DNA of 54,845 nucleotides from Chromatiales bacterium (lineage in GTDB: Bacteria; Pseudomonadota; Gammaproteobacteria; SZUA-152), in NCBI GenBank assembly GCA_026982555.1, contig JALSGT010000106.1, forward strand, positions 1 to 54,845, written 5' to 3'. The notes under the pieces were generated by a model. It saw nothing but the letters and a program-made list of their open reading frames with translations. It was not told the origin of the DNA and did not search any database. Positions 29,162 to 38,346 of this stretch are shown piece after piece. A program made the translations under genes and the position numbers. The stretch's first letter is position 1; each line of letters begins with the position of its first letter.

Positions 29162-30607
29162 ATGCCAAATAATTTTCAAATGCCTGATTTAATGCCCGCT
29201 TTGCCGGAGATGTTCCTGCTGACCATGGCGTGCATTATTTTGCTTGCAGACTTGTTTATCAGCGATAAAAACCGCGTATTCACCTATCTGCTGTCACTGG
29301 CAACACTGGGTGTCACTGCTGCGCTCACCGTGGCCATGCATACACCTGAACCGGTCTACACCTTTGACGGCTCATTCGTCAGTGACACCATGGGCGATGT
29401 CTTAAAAGTCTTTGTCTATCTGGTGACAGCGGTTGCTTTTATTTATTCCCGTGACTACCTGCTGGCCCGAAACATTTTCAAAGGCGAATATTTCGTTCTC
29501 GGACTGTTTGCCGTGTTGGGCATGATGGTACTGATTTCCGCACACAGCATGCTGACCATCTACCTGGGTCTCGAACTATTGTCATTGTCACTGTACGCCA
29601 TGGTGGCATTCCAGCGGGACTCCTCGAAGGCCACCGAAGCAGCAATGAAATACTTTGTTCTGGGTGCGCTGGCGTCCGGCATGTTGTTATACGGTATGTC
29701 ATTGATTTACGGCATTACCGGCACGCTGGATATTGGTGGCGTACATACCGCCATTATTGGGCTGGAAGATTCAAAACAGATGGTGCTGGGACTTGGGCTG
29801 GTGCTGGTGATTGTCGGCATGGCTTTCAAACTTGGTGCAGTGCCGTTTCATATGTGGATGCCTGACGTTTATCACGGCGCACCCACCGCCGTCACTCTGT
29901 TTATCAGCACGGCACCCAAAATTGCCGCCTTCGCCATGATCATGCGCCTGCTGGTTGAAGGGTTGGGTGATCTGCATGCACAGTGGCGGGATATTTTGAT
30001 TATCATGGCGGTATTGTCCATGCTTGTGGGCAATGTCATTGCCATTGCTCAGACAAACATCAAACGTATGCTGGCCTACTCGACAATCTCTCATGTTGGC
30101 TTTTTGCTGTTAGGCATACTGGCAGGTACCCAGGCCGGTTATTCGGCTTCGATGTTCTACGTCATTGTTTATGCATTAATGGGTATGGGTGGCTTTGGCG
30201 TTATTATTCTGTTAAGCCGTTCCGGCTTTGAAGCTGACAAACTGGATGACTTCAAAGGCCTGAATGATCGCAGTCCGTGGTTTGCCTTTATTATGATGAT
30301 CCTGATGTTTTCCATGGCCGGTGTGCCACCCGCATTGGGTTTTTACGCAAAACTTGCCGTACTGCAAGCCGTCATCGGTGCCGGGTTGGCATGGCTCGCC
30401 GTGGTCGCGGTAATATTTTCAATCATTGGTGCCTTTTATTACCTGCGCATCATCAAGCTCATGTACTTTGACAAGGCGGAAGACACGAACCCTATTGAAA
30501 CCAGTACCGATATGAAAGTGGTGTTGTCCGCCAATGGTCTGGGCATTCTGTTTCTGGGTTTGGCTCCGGGTAGTTTGCTGGCCCTGTGTACGGCGGCTAT
30601 TGGATAG
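29162..30607 (+). CDS. nuoN: NADH:quinone oxidoreductase subunit N
   Basis: A 481-residue antiporter-like subunit (ND2 family), the last gene of the nuo set. Seen are [37 protein letters not shown] and [16 protein letters not shown]. It starts five bases after the nuoM stop. No strong terminator follows; the next 134 bp contain only weak hairpins before a lipoprotein gene. Confidence 0.97.
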   Translation: MPNNFQMPDLMPALPEMFLLTMACIILLADLFISDKNRVFTYLLSLATLGVTAALTVAMHTPEPVYTFDGSFVSDTMGDVLKVFVYLVTAVAFIYSRDYLLARNIFKGEYFVLGLFAVLGMMVLISAHSMLTIYLGLELLSLSLYAMVAFQRDSSKATEAAMKYFVLGALASGMLLYGMSLIYGITGTLDIGGVHTAIIGLEDSKQMVLGLGLVLVIVGMAFKLGAVPFHMWMPDVYHGAPTAVTLFISTAPKIAAFAMIMRLLVEGLGDLHAQWRDILIIMAVLSMLVGNVIAIAQTNIKRMLAYSTISHVGFLLLGILAGTQAGYSASMFYVIVYALMGMGGFGVIILLSRSGFEADKLDDFKGLNDRSPWFAFIMMILMFSMAGVPPALGFYAKLAVLQAVIGAGLAWLAVVAVIFSIIGAFYYLRIIKLMYFDKAEDTNPIETSTDMKVVLSANGLGILFLGLAPGSLLALCTAAIG

Positions 30608-30741
30608 AGTTTGGTGAGTGGCAGGCATTCCAGCTCGCTACGCTGAGCGATAGGGCTACCGACTTTTAGTTGGGGGCCATTCAATATAGGTCTAATAATT
30701 ATTTCATTCGGTATTTTCAAAAAATCCAGTGAAGTGAAAAA

Positions 30742-31281
30742 ATGAAATTTTTATTATCAGGGCTTTGTCTGCTTATTATAACCGGGTGTTCAGTATCAGG
30801 ATTGCAGGAAGCAGAGCCACCGAAAAAATATACTAAAATTCATTATAGTGGCTATTTTATATTAACAATTCCGACCCCGATGCTGGCGAATGCCAAAATT
30901 CTCGACTCTGATGGAACGGTAATAGTATTCGATAAAAAAAGACAGTTATCCGGGTTTGTTATTACTAATGAAAAAGATAATTTGCCTGAAAAATTTAATC
31001 TAAGGGATTATCCAAAATATCTTTTAGGACTTAAAGAAACAGATGGTTTGCCTGCTGATATAAAGCGAAAGTTTGAGTTGTCTTCAAAAGAACTTAAACA
31101 AAGTCTAGGTGGCCTCGCAGTTTCGATTTATGATGAAAGTAGTAAGGTGTATTATGTTGTTTGCAAAGAAAAGTCATGTGTTACTTTTGTGATTATGAAA
31201 AACCAGGGCGAGCAGATTTTTATGCTGACCTCGGAGGGGTTTGATTGGGGTTTTCTGAAAAAAATCATAAAAGGAACTTAA
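30742..31281 (+). CDS. Putative lipoprotein downstream of nuoN
   Basis: A 179-residue protein with a signal peptide and lipobox IITGC (Cys16). The mature part begins SVSGLQEAEPPKKYTK and then looks like a mixed alpha-beta domain with two late cysteines (VVCKEKSC). I recognise no family. It is markedly AT-rich compared with nuoN and yceH. It lies 134 bp after nuoN in the same direction. It shares size, lipobox and composition with the lipoprotein gene inside nuo, but I see no convincing sequence similarity between the two. Confidence 0.72.
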   Translation: MKFLLSGLCLLIITGCSVSGLQEAEPPKKYTKIHYSGYFILTIPTPMLANAKILDSDGTVIVFDKKRQLSGFVITNEKDNLPEKFNLRDYPKYLLGLKETDGLPADIKRKFELSSKELKQSLGGLAVSIYDESSKVYYVVCKEKSCVTFVIMKNQGEQIFMLTSEGFDWGFLKKIIKGT

Positions 31282-31415
31282 TGTAATGTTGACTGAAAAA
31301 GAAAAAACAATCTTTACATTTTAATATCTTCTGTTTCGTGTGAGGGTGTTGATATAAAGTCATATAAAATGGCTTTTAATGACAGAACGATAGAAGTTGT
31401 CGAGGAGAGGGTTCA

Positions 31416-32072
31416 ATGGCGCTATTGAATTTATCGGCTAACGAAGCCCGCGTACTTGGTTGCCTGATGGAGAAATCTGTCGTTACACCGGAACACTATC
31501 CACTCACGCTTAATGCGTTGACCAGTGCGTGCAATCAGAAATCCAGCCGTAACCCTGTCATGTCCCTGGAACCGGGCATGGTGCAGCGTACCGCTCGCGA
31601 CTTGCAGGCTAAACACCTCCTGCGTATTGAGGAGAATTTCAAGAGTGGAGTTGAAAAATATACACAGCTTTTGTGCAATACGCAATTTGGTGAATATCAA
31701 TTTGATTCTTCTCAGTTTGCTATTGTTTGCTTACTGTTGCTGCGTGGCCCTCAAACGCCTGGAGAACTGAGGGCGCGTAGTCGCCGTTTGCATGACTATG
31801 CTGATAACGCGGCTGTTATAAGTTCCCTTGCCAGGTTGATCGAACGGGATGGCAACCCCGTGGTGGTGAAATTGCCGCGCACACCGGGGAGAAAGGATGC
31901 AGAGTACATGCATTTATTCTCCGGCCCTGTTGATATCGAAACACATGTTAGCCAGACACACACTGCGATTGATGCTGGGGCTTCAGAGTCCGGGAATGTA
32001 TCTGAATTGGCACAGCGGGTCAGCAGGCTGGAAGCTGAAGTTGCCATGCTCAAGGAACAGTTAAAGACGTGA
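31416..32072 (+). CDS. YceH-family protein (DUF480)
   Basis: A 218-residue protein of the YceH/UPF0502 family, predicted tandem winged-helix. The family signature is clear: an N-terminal EARVLGCLMEKSVVTPEHYP, then LNALTSACNQKSSRNPV, a central LRGPQTPGELRARSRR, and a C-terminal coiled coil (VSRLEAEVAMLKEQL). Its cellular role is not well defined. The ribosome site GGAGAGG precedes ATG 31416. It appears to be a single transcription unit. Confidence 0.9.
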   Translation: MALLNLSANEARVLGCLMEKSVVTPEHYPLTLNALTSACNQKSSRNPVMSLEPGMVQRTARDLQAKHLLRIEENFKSGVEKYTQLLCNTQFGEYQFDSSQFAIVCLLLLRGPQTPGELRARSRRLHDYADNAAVISSLARLIERDGNPVVVKLPRTPGRKDAEYMHLFSGPVDIETHVSQTHTAIDAGASESGNVSELAQRVSRLEAEVAMLKEQLKT

Positions 32073-32309
32073 TCCTGCCGAGCCTACCCATGGGCGAGCC
32101 TCGTCACTGGCTTGCAGAACAACCGCAGGCGGCACCACGCCTGATCAATAATTTCCCCACGAGATATCTGTGTAACTCTGGTAGCAGAATTCTCCCGCCT
32201 TTCGGGTGAGAATCAGACATCATCCTGATTTCTGATGAGGTGGTATTCATAAAGCCCAGCTGCGTTGGCAACGATGCTGCGGAGCTGCATTCAAGTCAGG
32301 TGTTGTAAA

Positions 32310-32370
32310 CGCAAAGGGCGCAGAGACGCAAAGAAAAAAGCACATACTTTGCGTTCTTTGCGCCTTCGCG
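32310..32370. repeat. Near-palindromic CGCAAAG repeat
   Basis: A left arm at 32310-32333 (CGCAAAGGGCGCAGAGACGC, then AAAG) is nearly the reverse complement of the right arm at 32347-32370 (CTTTGCGTTCTTTGCGCCTT, then CGCG), with a 13-base A-rich centre. A related half copy lies at 54644-54658 (CGCGTCCTTTGCGGC). Intergenic sequences of this kind recur in many environmental bacterial genomes; the function is unknown. Confidence 0.75.
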
Positions 32371-32399
32371 AACGTTGCGTTAAATACCCCGGGATGTTT

Positions 32400-32639
32400 A
32401 ACCTAAATTTCGCAGTTGACCGCTTCGAGGATGTATTAATACTTTGATCAATAGCCTGTTGAGTGGTTTTGGTGCATTCACGGGTTGAGTAAGTCGCTAC
32501 GAACTGTGTACATCACGTTGCTTTTTGCGTCTGGCGCGTGTGCGCATCGTCGCAATAGCGGGCGGTGACTCCTCGTCGCGCCTTGCCAGCCACAAAATTC
32601 AATGCACTCTACAGGCCGTCCGACCGCAGAATTTAGGTT
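32400..32639. mobile_element. Possible MITE-like element bounded by 24-25 bp imperfect inverted repeats
   Basis: The left end AACCTAAATTTCGCAGTTGA (32400-32419, continuing CCGC to 32423) matches the reverse complement of the right end (GCCGTCCGACCGCAGAATTT, continuing AGGTT, 32615-32639). The outer 10 bases are identical and the inner part matches with a few changes and one-base shifts. The 240-bp interior has no ORF. I saw no target-site duplication, so mobility is an inference from the inverted ends only. Confidence 0.5.
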
Positions 32640-32701
32640 TGACGAATTCATTCAGGATTATGGACTCCGGATAATTCGCGTGTTTGTGGAGGTGCGGAAA
32701 T

Positions 32702-33064
32702 ATGACCTGGGAGAACAGTTGTGTTGCGATTTGTAACAATCAACTTCAGGCAGAGGCAGCGATGCATTTGTTGCAAAAAAAAGGGTTTGATGCCAATACG
32801 CTTTCTATTGTTGGTCATGATTCTCCTTATGAAGAATATCTCCTTGCGGCGCTTGACGATGTGGTTGCGGTAGCAGGGTTCAGCACTTTAGGGGCAGCGC
32901 TTTACCGTATCGCCATTCCCAAAGACAGCATCATTCGTTATGAAACGCTCATCAGGTCGGGCTGTTATCTGCTGATTACGTATGGCAATCAGGATGATGT
33001 TGAGCGAGCCTGTGATGTGTTGGCGGGGGAGGGTGTTTGCGAGATTACAATCCATCTGTGCTGA
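32702..33064 (+). CDS. GSP17M/DUF1269-like stress-domain protein
   Basis: A 120-residue protein starting MTWENSCVAICNN, with two halves of the kind found in general-stress 17M-like and DUF1269 proteins. The first half has a ferredoxin-like strand-helix unit (QAEAAMHLLQKKGFDANTLS). The second ends in IPKDSIIRYETLIRSGCYLL followed by a DDVERACDVL helix. The Gly-rich membrane hairpin that usually separates them is reduced to a short AVAGFSTLGAALY stretch. Function is unknown. ATG 32702 is preceded by GGAGG. It ends 16 bp before the permease gene and is probably co-transcribed with it. Confidence 0.65.
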   Translation: MTWENSCVAICNNQLQAEAAMHLLQKKGFDANTLSIVGHDSPYEEYLLAALDDVVAVAGFSTLGAALYRIAIPKDSIIRYETLIRSGCYLLITYGNQDDVERACDVLAGEGVCEITIHLC

Positions 33065-33080
33065 GACTTTCTGAAACAAT

Positions 33081-34385
33081 ATGAATAATACACCGGAAAA
33101 AAAGACTTCCGCCAAACTGAACCTTAAACAAGTCATTGCCATGGGTGTGGGTGGCATGGTGGGTGGCGGTATTTTTTCGGTATTGGGTCTGGCTATCGCC
33201 CAGGCGGGACATGCTGCCCCTATCGCTTTTATGCTGGGAGGTGTGATTGCCCTGTTGACAGGCTGGTGCTATTCCCGGTTAGGGCTGACCTTTCGTTCTG
33301 ATGGCGGCAGTTTCACTTATTTGGAACAGGCGTTTGGTCAGGGCAATATTGCAGGTATTGGCGGCTGGCTGCTGTTGGTGGGCTATATCGGTACTATGGG
33401 GCTCTACGCTTTTACTTTTGGTGTTTATGGTGCGGCTCTGTTAGGCGGTGGTGTCGATGCGCATTCTGCCATGCAGCATTTGCTTTCATCGCTGATACTG
33501 CTGGTTTTTCTTGGCATTAATCTTTACGGCGTAAAAGAGGCAGGTAATGCCGAGCTGGTGATTGTCACCATCAAGGTGTTAATCCTGCTTCTGTTTGCGG
33601 TTATCGGCTTGTTTTTTATCAAAAATGACTACGTGTCACCGGTGTTCAATAATGGCCACCTGGGTGTACTCATGGCGGCGGCATTGATCTTTGTGGCTTA
33701 CGAAGGTTTTGAGCTGATTTCCAACTCTGTGAACGAAATGGAGAATCCCGAGCGCAATCTGCCGCGTGGCATTCTCTGGTCCATCGGTATCACTATTGTT
33801 ATCTATGTGATGGTTTCTTTGGTCGCAGTGGGTAATCTGTTGCCGGAAGAAATCGACCGTTATCAGGAGTATGCTCTGGCGGTGGCAGCGAAGCCGTTTT
33901 TGGGGGAGGCAGGGTTTATGCTTATTGGTCTGGCGGCACTTTTTTCCACAGCCTCTGCGATTAATGCGACGCTGTTTGGTACCGCCCGCCTGGGGGCAGA
34001 GATGGCCAGAGAAAAACAGTTGCCAACGGCTTTTGGTTTCCGTCGATGCCAGAACGGTATTCCCTGGGTCAGTCTGGTTGTTATCACGGTTATCACCTTG
34101 CTGTTTGTGAATAGCGCCAATCTTACAATCATTTCATCCTTTGCCAGCGCCACTTTTCTGATGATTTTTGCAGCCATTAATCTTTCCGCCTGGCGTCTAC
34201 GTAAACAGATTGTCATACAGCCCTGGGTACCACTGGCGGGGTTGTTTATGACGGTGGCGAGCTGGGTAACGCTGGGTGTCTATCTATGGAATAACGAGGC
34301 GGGTACGTTGATCTCGCTGGGGTTGTTTTATGCCGGGATTATTATTTTTGAATTGCTGTTCAGCCAGCGGCGACGGGTACATTAA
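33081..34385 (+). CDS. APC-family amino-acid permease
   Basis: A 434-residue inner-membrane transporter with about 12 helices. The first helix carries the APC signature GVGGMVGGGIFSVLGLA, and the next segments include SDGGSFTYLEQAFG. The later helix reads ALFSTASAINATLFGTARL. APC members move amino acids or polyamines by proton symport or exchange; the substrate cannot be told here. It lies 16 bp after the stress-domain gene and 18 bp before the glucan phosphorylase, so the three form a compact unit. Confidence 0.88.
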   Translation: MNNTPEKKTSAKLNLKQVIAMGVGGMVGGGIFSVLGLAIAQAGHAAPIAFMLGGVIALLTGWCYSRLGLTFRSDGGSFTYLEQAFGQGNIAGIGGWLLLVGYIGTMGLYAFTFGVYGAALLGGGVDAHSAMQHLLSSLILLVFLGINLYGVKEAGNAELVIVTIKVLILLLFAVIGLFFIKNDYVSPVFNNGHLGVLMAAALIFVAYEGFELISNSVNEMENPERNLPRGILWSIGITIVIYVMVSLVAVGNLLPEEIDRYQEYALAVAAKPFLGEAGFMLIGLAALFSTASAINATLFGTARLGAEMAREKQLPTAFGFRRCQNGIPWVSLVVITVITLLFVNSANLTIISSFASATFLMIFAAINLSAWRLRKQIVIQPWVPLAGLFMTVASWVTLGVYLWNNEAGTLISLGLFYAGIIIFELLFSQRRRVH

Positions 34386-34403
34386 TTTTGGGGAGATAAT
34401 ACA

Positions 34404-36923
34404 ATGCAGACCAATCATTACCTGCCTCGTGCCTTGCCTGATTCCCTGAAGGGATTGGCAACGCTGGCACTGGATTTACGCTGGAGCTGGAATCATGGTG
34501 CGGATGCCTTGTGGCAGCAGGTGGATTCCGGTTTATGGGAAGCAACAGCCAATCCCTGGCTGATTCTGGAGACGGTCTCCGACCGGCGATTGCAGGCACT
34601 GGCCAGTGACAACGTGTTTCTCGAAAAACTGCAAAAACAACTGGATGCGCGGGAGGCTCATTTTGGTGAGCATTCCTGGTTCTCGGAAGTCATCGGTGGC
34701 GCTCTTGGTGGTTATATTGCCTATTTCAGCATGGAGTTTGGTATTTGCGAATCGCTGCCTATTTATTCCGGTGGGCTGGGTGTGTTGGCGGGAGATTATC
34801 TCAAAACTGCCTGTGATCTGGACGTGCCACTGATCGGGGTCGGTCTGCTTTACCAACAGGGTTACTTCCGTCAGGCATTAAGTGCTGAGGGTGAACAGAT
34901 TGAATTTTATCCTTATAACGACCCAACCATGCTGCCGGTGGTCCCACTGCGTGATGATCAGGGGGAGTGGGTTCGTATCAGTATCGATCTGCCCGGCCGT
35001 TCCCTGCATTTGCGCAGCTGGCGTGCGCAGGTTGGGCGCCGCTCGCTGTTATTGCTTGACAGTAACGACCCACTTAATGATCCCGGTGACCGGGGTATTA
35101 CCAGTGAACTTTACGGCGGCGGCAAGGAGATGCGTTTGCAACAGGAAATGGTGCTGGGCATTGGTGGCTGGCGACTGCTGGAAACTCTGGGTATTCACTG
35201 TCCCGTCTGTCACCTCAACGAAGGCCATGCCGCTTTTGCCATATTGGAGCGGGCGCGTTATCACATGCAGCGTGTGGGTGGCAACTTTGGCGAGGCGCTG
35301 CGGGCTACCCGTGCCGGTAATCTGTTTACCACTCACACGCCGGTAGAAGCAGGTTTTGATCGTTTCTCACTGCCATTAGTCAGACAGTATTTTCAACCGA
35401 TGGCCAATGAACTGGGTATCGATATTAATGATCTGTTGCACCTGGGGCAAAGCCATGCTGATGCGGTGAACACGTCTTTTAATATGGCTTATCTGGCTTT
35501 GCACGGCGCTGGTGCGAGCAATGCGGTGAGTCGGCTGCACGGCGAGGTGAGTCGGCGTATCTTTTCACCGTTATTTCCCCGCTGGCCAGAGGCTGAGGTG
35601 CCCGTTGGCTATATTACCAATGGTATTCATGTGCCGAGCTGGGATTCTCCAGCATCGGATACTTTGTGGACCGAGGCCTGTGGCAAATCACGCTGGCGCG
35701 GTGCGTTGGAAACGGTGGAAGCGGATTTGCGCGTACAGTCGGATGCAACATTGTGGCGTTTTCGTTCCCGTGGCCGTCAGCGGCTGGTGCGCTGGTTGCG
35801 TCATCGGCTGGTGCATCAATACCGTGGCCGGGGATCGGAAGAGTCGCGCAGCCGGGAATATGCCGATGCGCTTGAACCCGATGCACTGACGCTGGGTTTT
35901 GCCCGTCGCTTTGCTGAATATAAACGTCCCAACCTGTTGCTGCATGACCCGCAGCGGCTGGTGCGCTTGCTCACCAATCGTGACCGGCCGGTGCAACTGG
36001 TTATTGCCGGCAAAGCACACCCCAAAGACACGATTGGTAAACAAATGCTGCAACAATGGCAGCAGTTTCTGGCACAAAACAATCTTTGGCAACAAGTGGT
36101 ATTTGTTGAAGATTATGACTTGCACGTCGCCGCTCAGCTGACTCAGGGTGTCGATGTGTGGATCAATACCCCACGTCGGCCCTGGGAGGCCAGCGGCACC
36201 AGCGGTATGAAGGTGCTGGTGAATGGCGGACTCAATTTATCGGAACTGGATGGCTGGTGGGCCGAAGCCTATGCGCCGGAGCTGGGCTGGGCTCTGGGTG
36301 ATGGCCGTGAGCATACCGATACCGCAGCCCGGGATATCGCCGAAACAGAACAGCTTTACCGCTTGCTGGAAGAAGAGGTGGTGCCCTGTTTCTATCAGCG
36401 TGACACAAATGGCATTCCCCAGGCCTGGGTCAGTCGCATGCGTGAAAGCATGGCTCAGCTGACCACACGCTATTCCACCAATCGAATGCTGCGTGAATAC
36501 ACCGAACATTATTACCTGCCACTGGCCAAAGCCTGGCAACAGCGCAGTAATGAACCCGGTGTTGCTGAAGAACTGGAAGCGTGGCATCAATGTTTGCAAC
36601 AGCACTGGTCGCGTATTCACTTCGGCAATGTGACTACGCAGAAAAACAATGGCTGCTGGCAGGTGGAAGTGCAGGTTTATCTTGATGATCTTCCTGTACA
36701 GGCAGTGAATGTGGAATTGTATGCCGATGCCATTAATGGGGGTGAACCGCTGCGGCAGATACTGGCGCGGGGTGCGGCACTGGCGGGCACTGCCAATGCC
36801 TGGCTGTATTCCGGTACTGTTGCAGCTGACCGGCCTTTTACCGATTTTACACCCCGCATTATTCCGCGGCATCCACAGGCAAACATACCGTTGGAAGCAA
36901 AGATGATTCTCTGGTATCGATGA
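34404..36923 (+). CDS. glgP: Alpha-glucan phosphorylase (GT35, DUF3417 N-terminal domain)
   Basis: An 839-residue phosphorylase of the bacterial and archaeal alpha-glucan type that releases glucose 1-phosphate from glycogen or maltodextrin using pyridoxal phosphate. The N-terminal DUF3417 part begins LPDSLKGLATLALDLRWSWNH. The body shows SGGLGVLAGDYLKTACDLDV, HTPVEAGFDRF and the cofactor Lys site EASGTSGMKVLVNGGLNLS. ATG 34404 follows GGGGAGA. No other glycogen gene is in the window, and its position behind a permease is unusual. No terminator is seen after it. Confidence 0.93.
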   Translation: MQTNHYLPRALPDSLKGLATLALDLRWSWNHGADALWQQVDSGLWEATANPWLILETVSDRRLQALASDNVFLEKLQKQLDAREAHFGEHSWFSEVIGGALGGYIAYFSMEFGICESLPIYSGGLGVLAGDYLKTACDLDVPLIGVGLLYQQGYFRQALSAEGEQIEFYPYNDPTMLPVVPLRDDQGEWVRISIDLPGRSLHLRSWRAQVGRRSLLLLDSNDPLNDPGDRGITSELYGGGKEMRLQQEMVLGIGGWRLLETLGIHCPVCHLNEGHAAFAILERARYHMQRVGGNFGEALRATRAGNLFTTHTPVEAGFDRFSLPLVRQYFQPMANELGIDINDLLHLGQSHADAVNTSFNMAYLALHGAGASNAVSRLHGEVSRRIFSPLFPRWPEAEVPVGYITNGIHVPSWDSPASDTLWTEACGKSRWRGALETVEADLRVQSDATLWRFRSRGRQRLVRWLRHRLVHQYRGRGSEESRSREYADALEPDALTLGFARRFAEYKRPNLLLHDPQRLVRLLTNRDRPVQLVIAGKAHPKDTIGKQMLQQWQQFLAQNNLWQQVVFVEDYDLHVAAQLTQGVDVWINTPRRPWEASGTSGMKVLVNGGLNLSELDGWWAEAYAPELGWALGDGREHTDTAARDIAETEQLYRLLEEEVVPCFYQRDTNGIPQAWVSRMRESMAQLTTRYSTNRMLREYTEHYYLPLAKAWQQRSNEPGVAEELEAWHQCLQQHWSRIHFGNVTTQKNNGCWQVEVQVYLDDLPVQAVNVELYADAINGGEPLRQILARGAALAGTANAWLYSGTVAADRPFTDFTPRIIPRHPQANIPLEAKMILWYR

Positions 36924-36989
36924 GGCGATTACGAGGGAAACCTACTTGAAGTTGGCTGTTAATGTAATGCATGCACCAGCATTCATTGA

Positions 36990-37262
36990 TTAACGAAACT
37001 GGTTAACCCCTGTCCAGCGCATATTTCCCTGATGGTTTTTTTTGGCATGCTCTTCCGCATCACGTTGGGCTAATGCCCGGTCTGCATAACAGCTTCGACT
37101 AAACCAGCCCTCCAGGTTGTGCAGGCTGTGGGTGCAAATCGCAAAATAGGGTTTGCTTAATGAGCATATTCCCGCCTCGGGGTAATTGCCCAATGCAAGC
37201 ACAGTGTTTGATGGAATACTGGCAAGCAGCAATCCATAAAAAAGTATTTTTTTCATAGTCAT
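36990..37262 (-). CDS. Small secreted cysteine-containing protein
   Basis: A 90-residue protein with a signal peptide (MTMKKILFYGLLLASIPSNT, cleavage probably after VLA). The mature part of about 65 residues has three cysteines, several His (ICTHSLHNLEGWF) and a C-terminal RWTGVNQFR. I recognise no named family. A start at the second Met (MKK) is also possible. It is convergent with glgP and lies 97 bp downstream of the GNAT gene on the same strand. Confidence 0.6.
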   Translation of the reverse strand: MTMKKILFYGLLLASIPSNTVLALGNYPEAGICSLSKPYFAICTHSLHNLEGWFSRSCYADRALAQRDAEEHAKKNHQGNMRWTGVNQFR

Positions 37263-37359
37263 CTCTGAGGGCTTAACGTCTTGCAGCTTGCTGTGAATGT
37301 CATCTCAATCTGGTTTGAAGACATAATTTCGCAGGGTAACAGTCCAGGTTTATTTATAT

Positions 37360-38346
37360 TTATAAATGCAGGCGGCGTAACTCAGGCTCCGGTTGACTGC
37401 GTTCCCAGGCTTCATTGAAGGTTTTAAGAAGTAATCGCGCCTCAGCCGGGTTATTGAATTCTGCCAGGCCTTCCAGGCGGTCATTGTGTGCCCGGCGGAT
37501 AATACCCACGTCATCCACAATCATGAAAGTATTGACGTGATTCCGGTCTTCATCGTCGGCACGGTGAATAAAAATGCGACTACTGATACGTCGTGCCAAT
37601 TCGACGATGCGGTGCCCATGCGTCACAACGTCAGAAGGGTCTAATATCAAAATATTGACCCTGGATCGTGAGCTGCTGATGGCCAGCTGTTTGACCGCTT
37701 CGATAAAATCTTCGTTGTCGAAGATCCTCGGGTCAAGATTGGGGGTGAACAAATTCAGTGAACGTCGGCCTTGCGCAACCATGTGTATGGCGGCCTGTTT
37801 GTTGTCCTCCCGTCCCTTGAGGTCAATATAGCCGCGGGTCTCACCCAAAACCTGCCTGGGTAACTCGTTGATATTGACATGTACATCCAGCGGCGGCAGG
37901 TTGCGTGTCATGTGTTGATGGGGAATATTGGCATCCATGAAAATTTCACCCTGCGGTGCAAAATCGTGGCGCAGGTAAAAGTCGATAGCCTGTGTTTGTG
38001 CATCGAGTTTCACGCGGGGCAGCTGTCGTGCGCGGGCAATGGTGATCAGTGCGGTGAGCATTTCGCTGCCGACACCGCGCCGTCGCCAGGCGCGTAATAC
38101 CGCCATGCGTCCGATGTGCCCGTCGGCGGTCATGCGGGCAGTACCGATGCCGCGTCCCTTTTCGTCGCGAGCCAGCACATGTACGGCCGTCTCGTCCTTG
38201 CCATCCCATTCCAGCTCAGGTGGCACGTTTTGCTCTTTGATGAAGACAAATTCACGCAGGATGCGCAAATCAGTCCCGGCATTTTGCCAAGTGACGCGCT
38301 GGACTTTAAACGGTTTGCTGAGTGTCGGATCAGGTGAAGTAGACAT
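37360..38346 (-). CDS. GNAT acetyltransferase fused to a degenerate PLD-like domain
   Basis: A 328-residue two-domain protein. Residues 15-145 are a GNAT N-acetyltransferase with the acetyl-CoA loop RRRGVGSEML and the LDAQTQAIDFYLRHDF end. Residues 175-325 resemble one half of a phospholipase D-like fold (LNLFTPNLDPRIF, VNILILDPSD, LLLKTFNEAWERS), but the catalytic HxKx4D motif is not intact. The substrate is unknown. ATG 38344-38346 lies inside the end of roxA, giving a 17-bp overlap and probable coupling. An upstream TTG at 38382 is unlikely. Confidence 0.8.
   Translation of the reverse strand: MSTSPDPTLSKPFKVQRVTWQNAGTDLRILREFVFIKEQNVPPELEWDGKDETAVHVLARDEKGRGIGTARMTADGHIGRMAVLRAWRRRGVGSEMLTALITIARARQLPRVKLDAQTQAIDFYLRHDFAPQGEIFMDANIPHQHMTRNLPPLDVHVNINELPRQVLGETRGYIDLKGREDNKQAAIHMVAQGRRSLNLFTPNLDPRIFDNEDFIEAVKQLAISSSRSRVNILILDPSDVVTHGHRIVELARRISSRIFIHRADDEDRNHVNTFMIVDDVGIIRRAHNDRLEGLAEFNNPAEARLLLKTFNEAWERSQPEPELRRLHL

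Larger units (their letters stand above)
32073..32701. other. Gene-free, repeat-rich spacer
   Basis: This 629-bp spacer has no supported ORF. It contains a hairpin (ATTCTC...GAGAAT) near 32188-32213 that may end yceH transcription, a near-palindromic CGCAAAG element (32310-32370), and a 240-bp segment bounded by inverted repeats (32400-32639). The last part holds the ribosome site GGAGG for the next gene. Confidence 0.7.

Noticed and set aside
32265-32447. Plus-strand frame of 60 codons in the repeat spacer
   Set aside because: It consists mostly of the CGCAAAG palindrome and the left inverted repeat, so the open frame is incidental.
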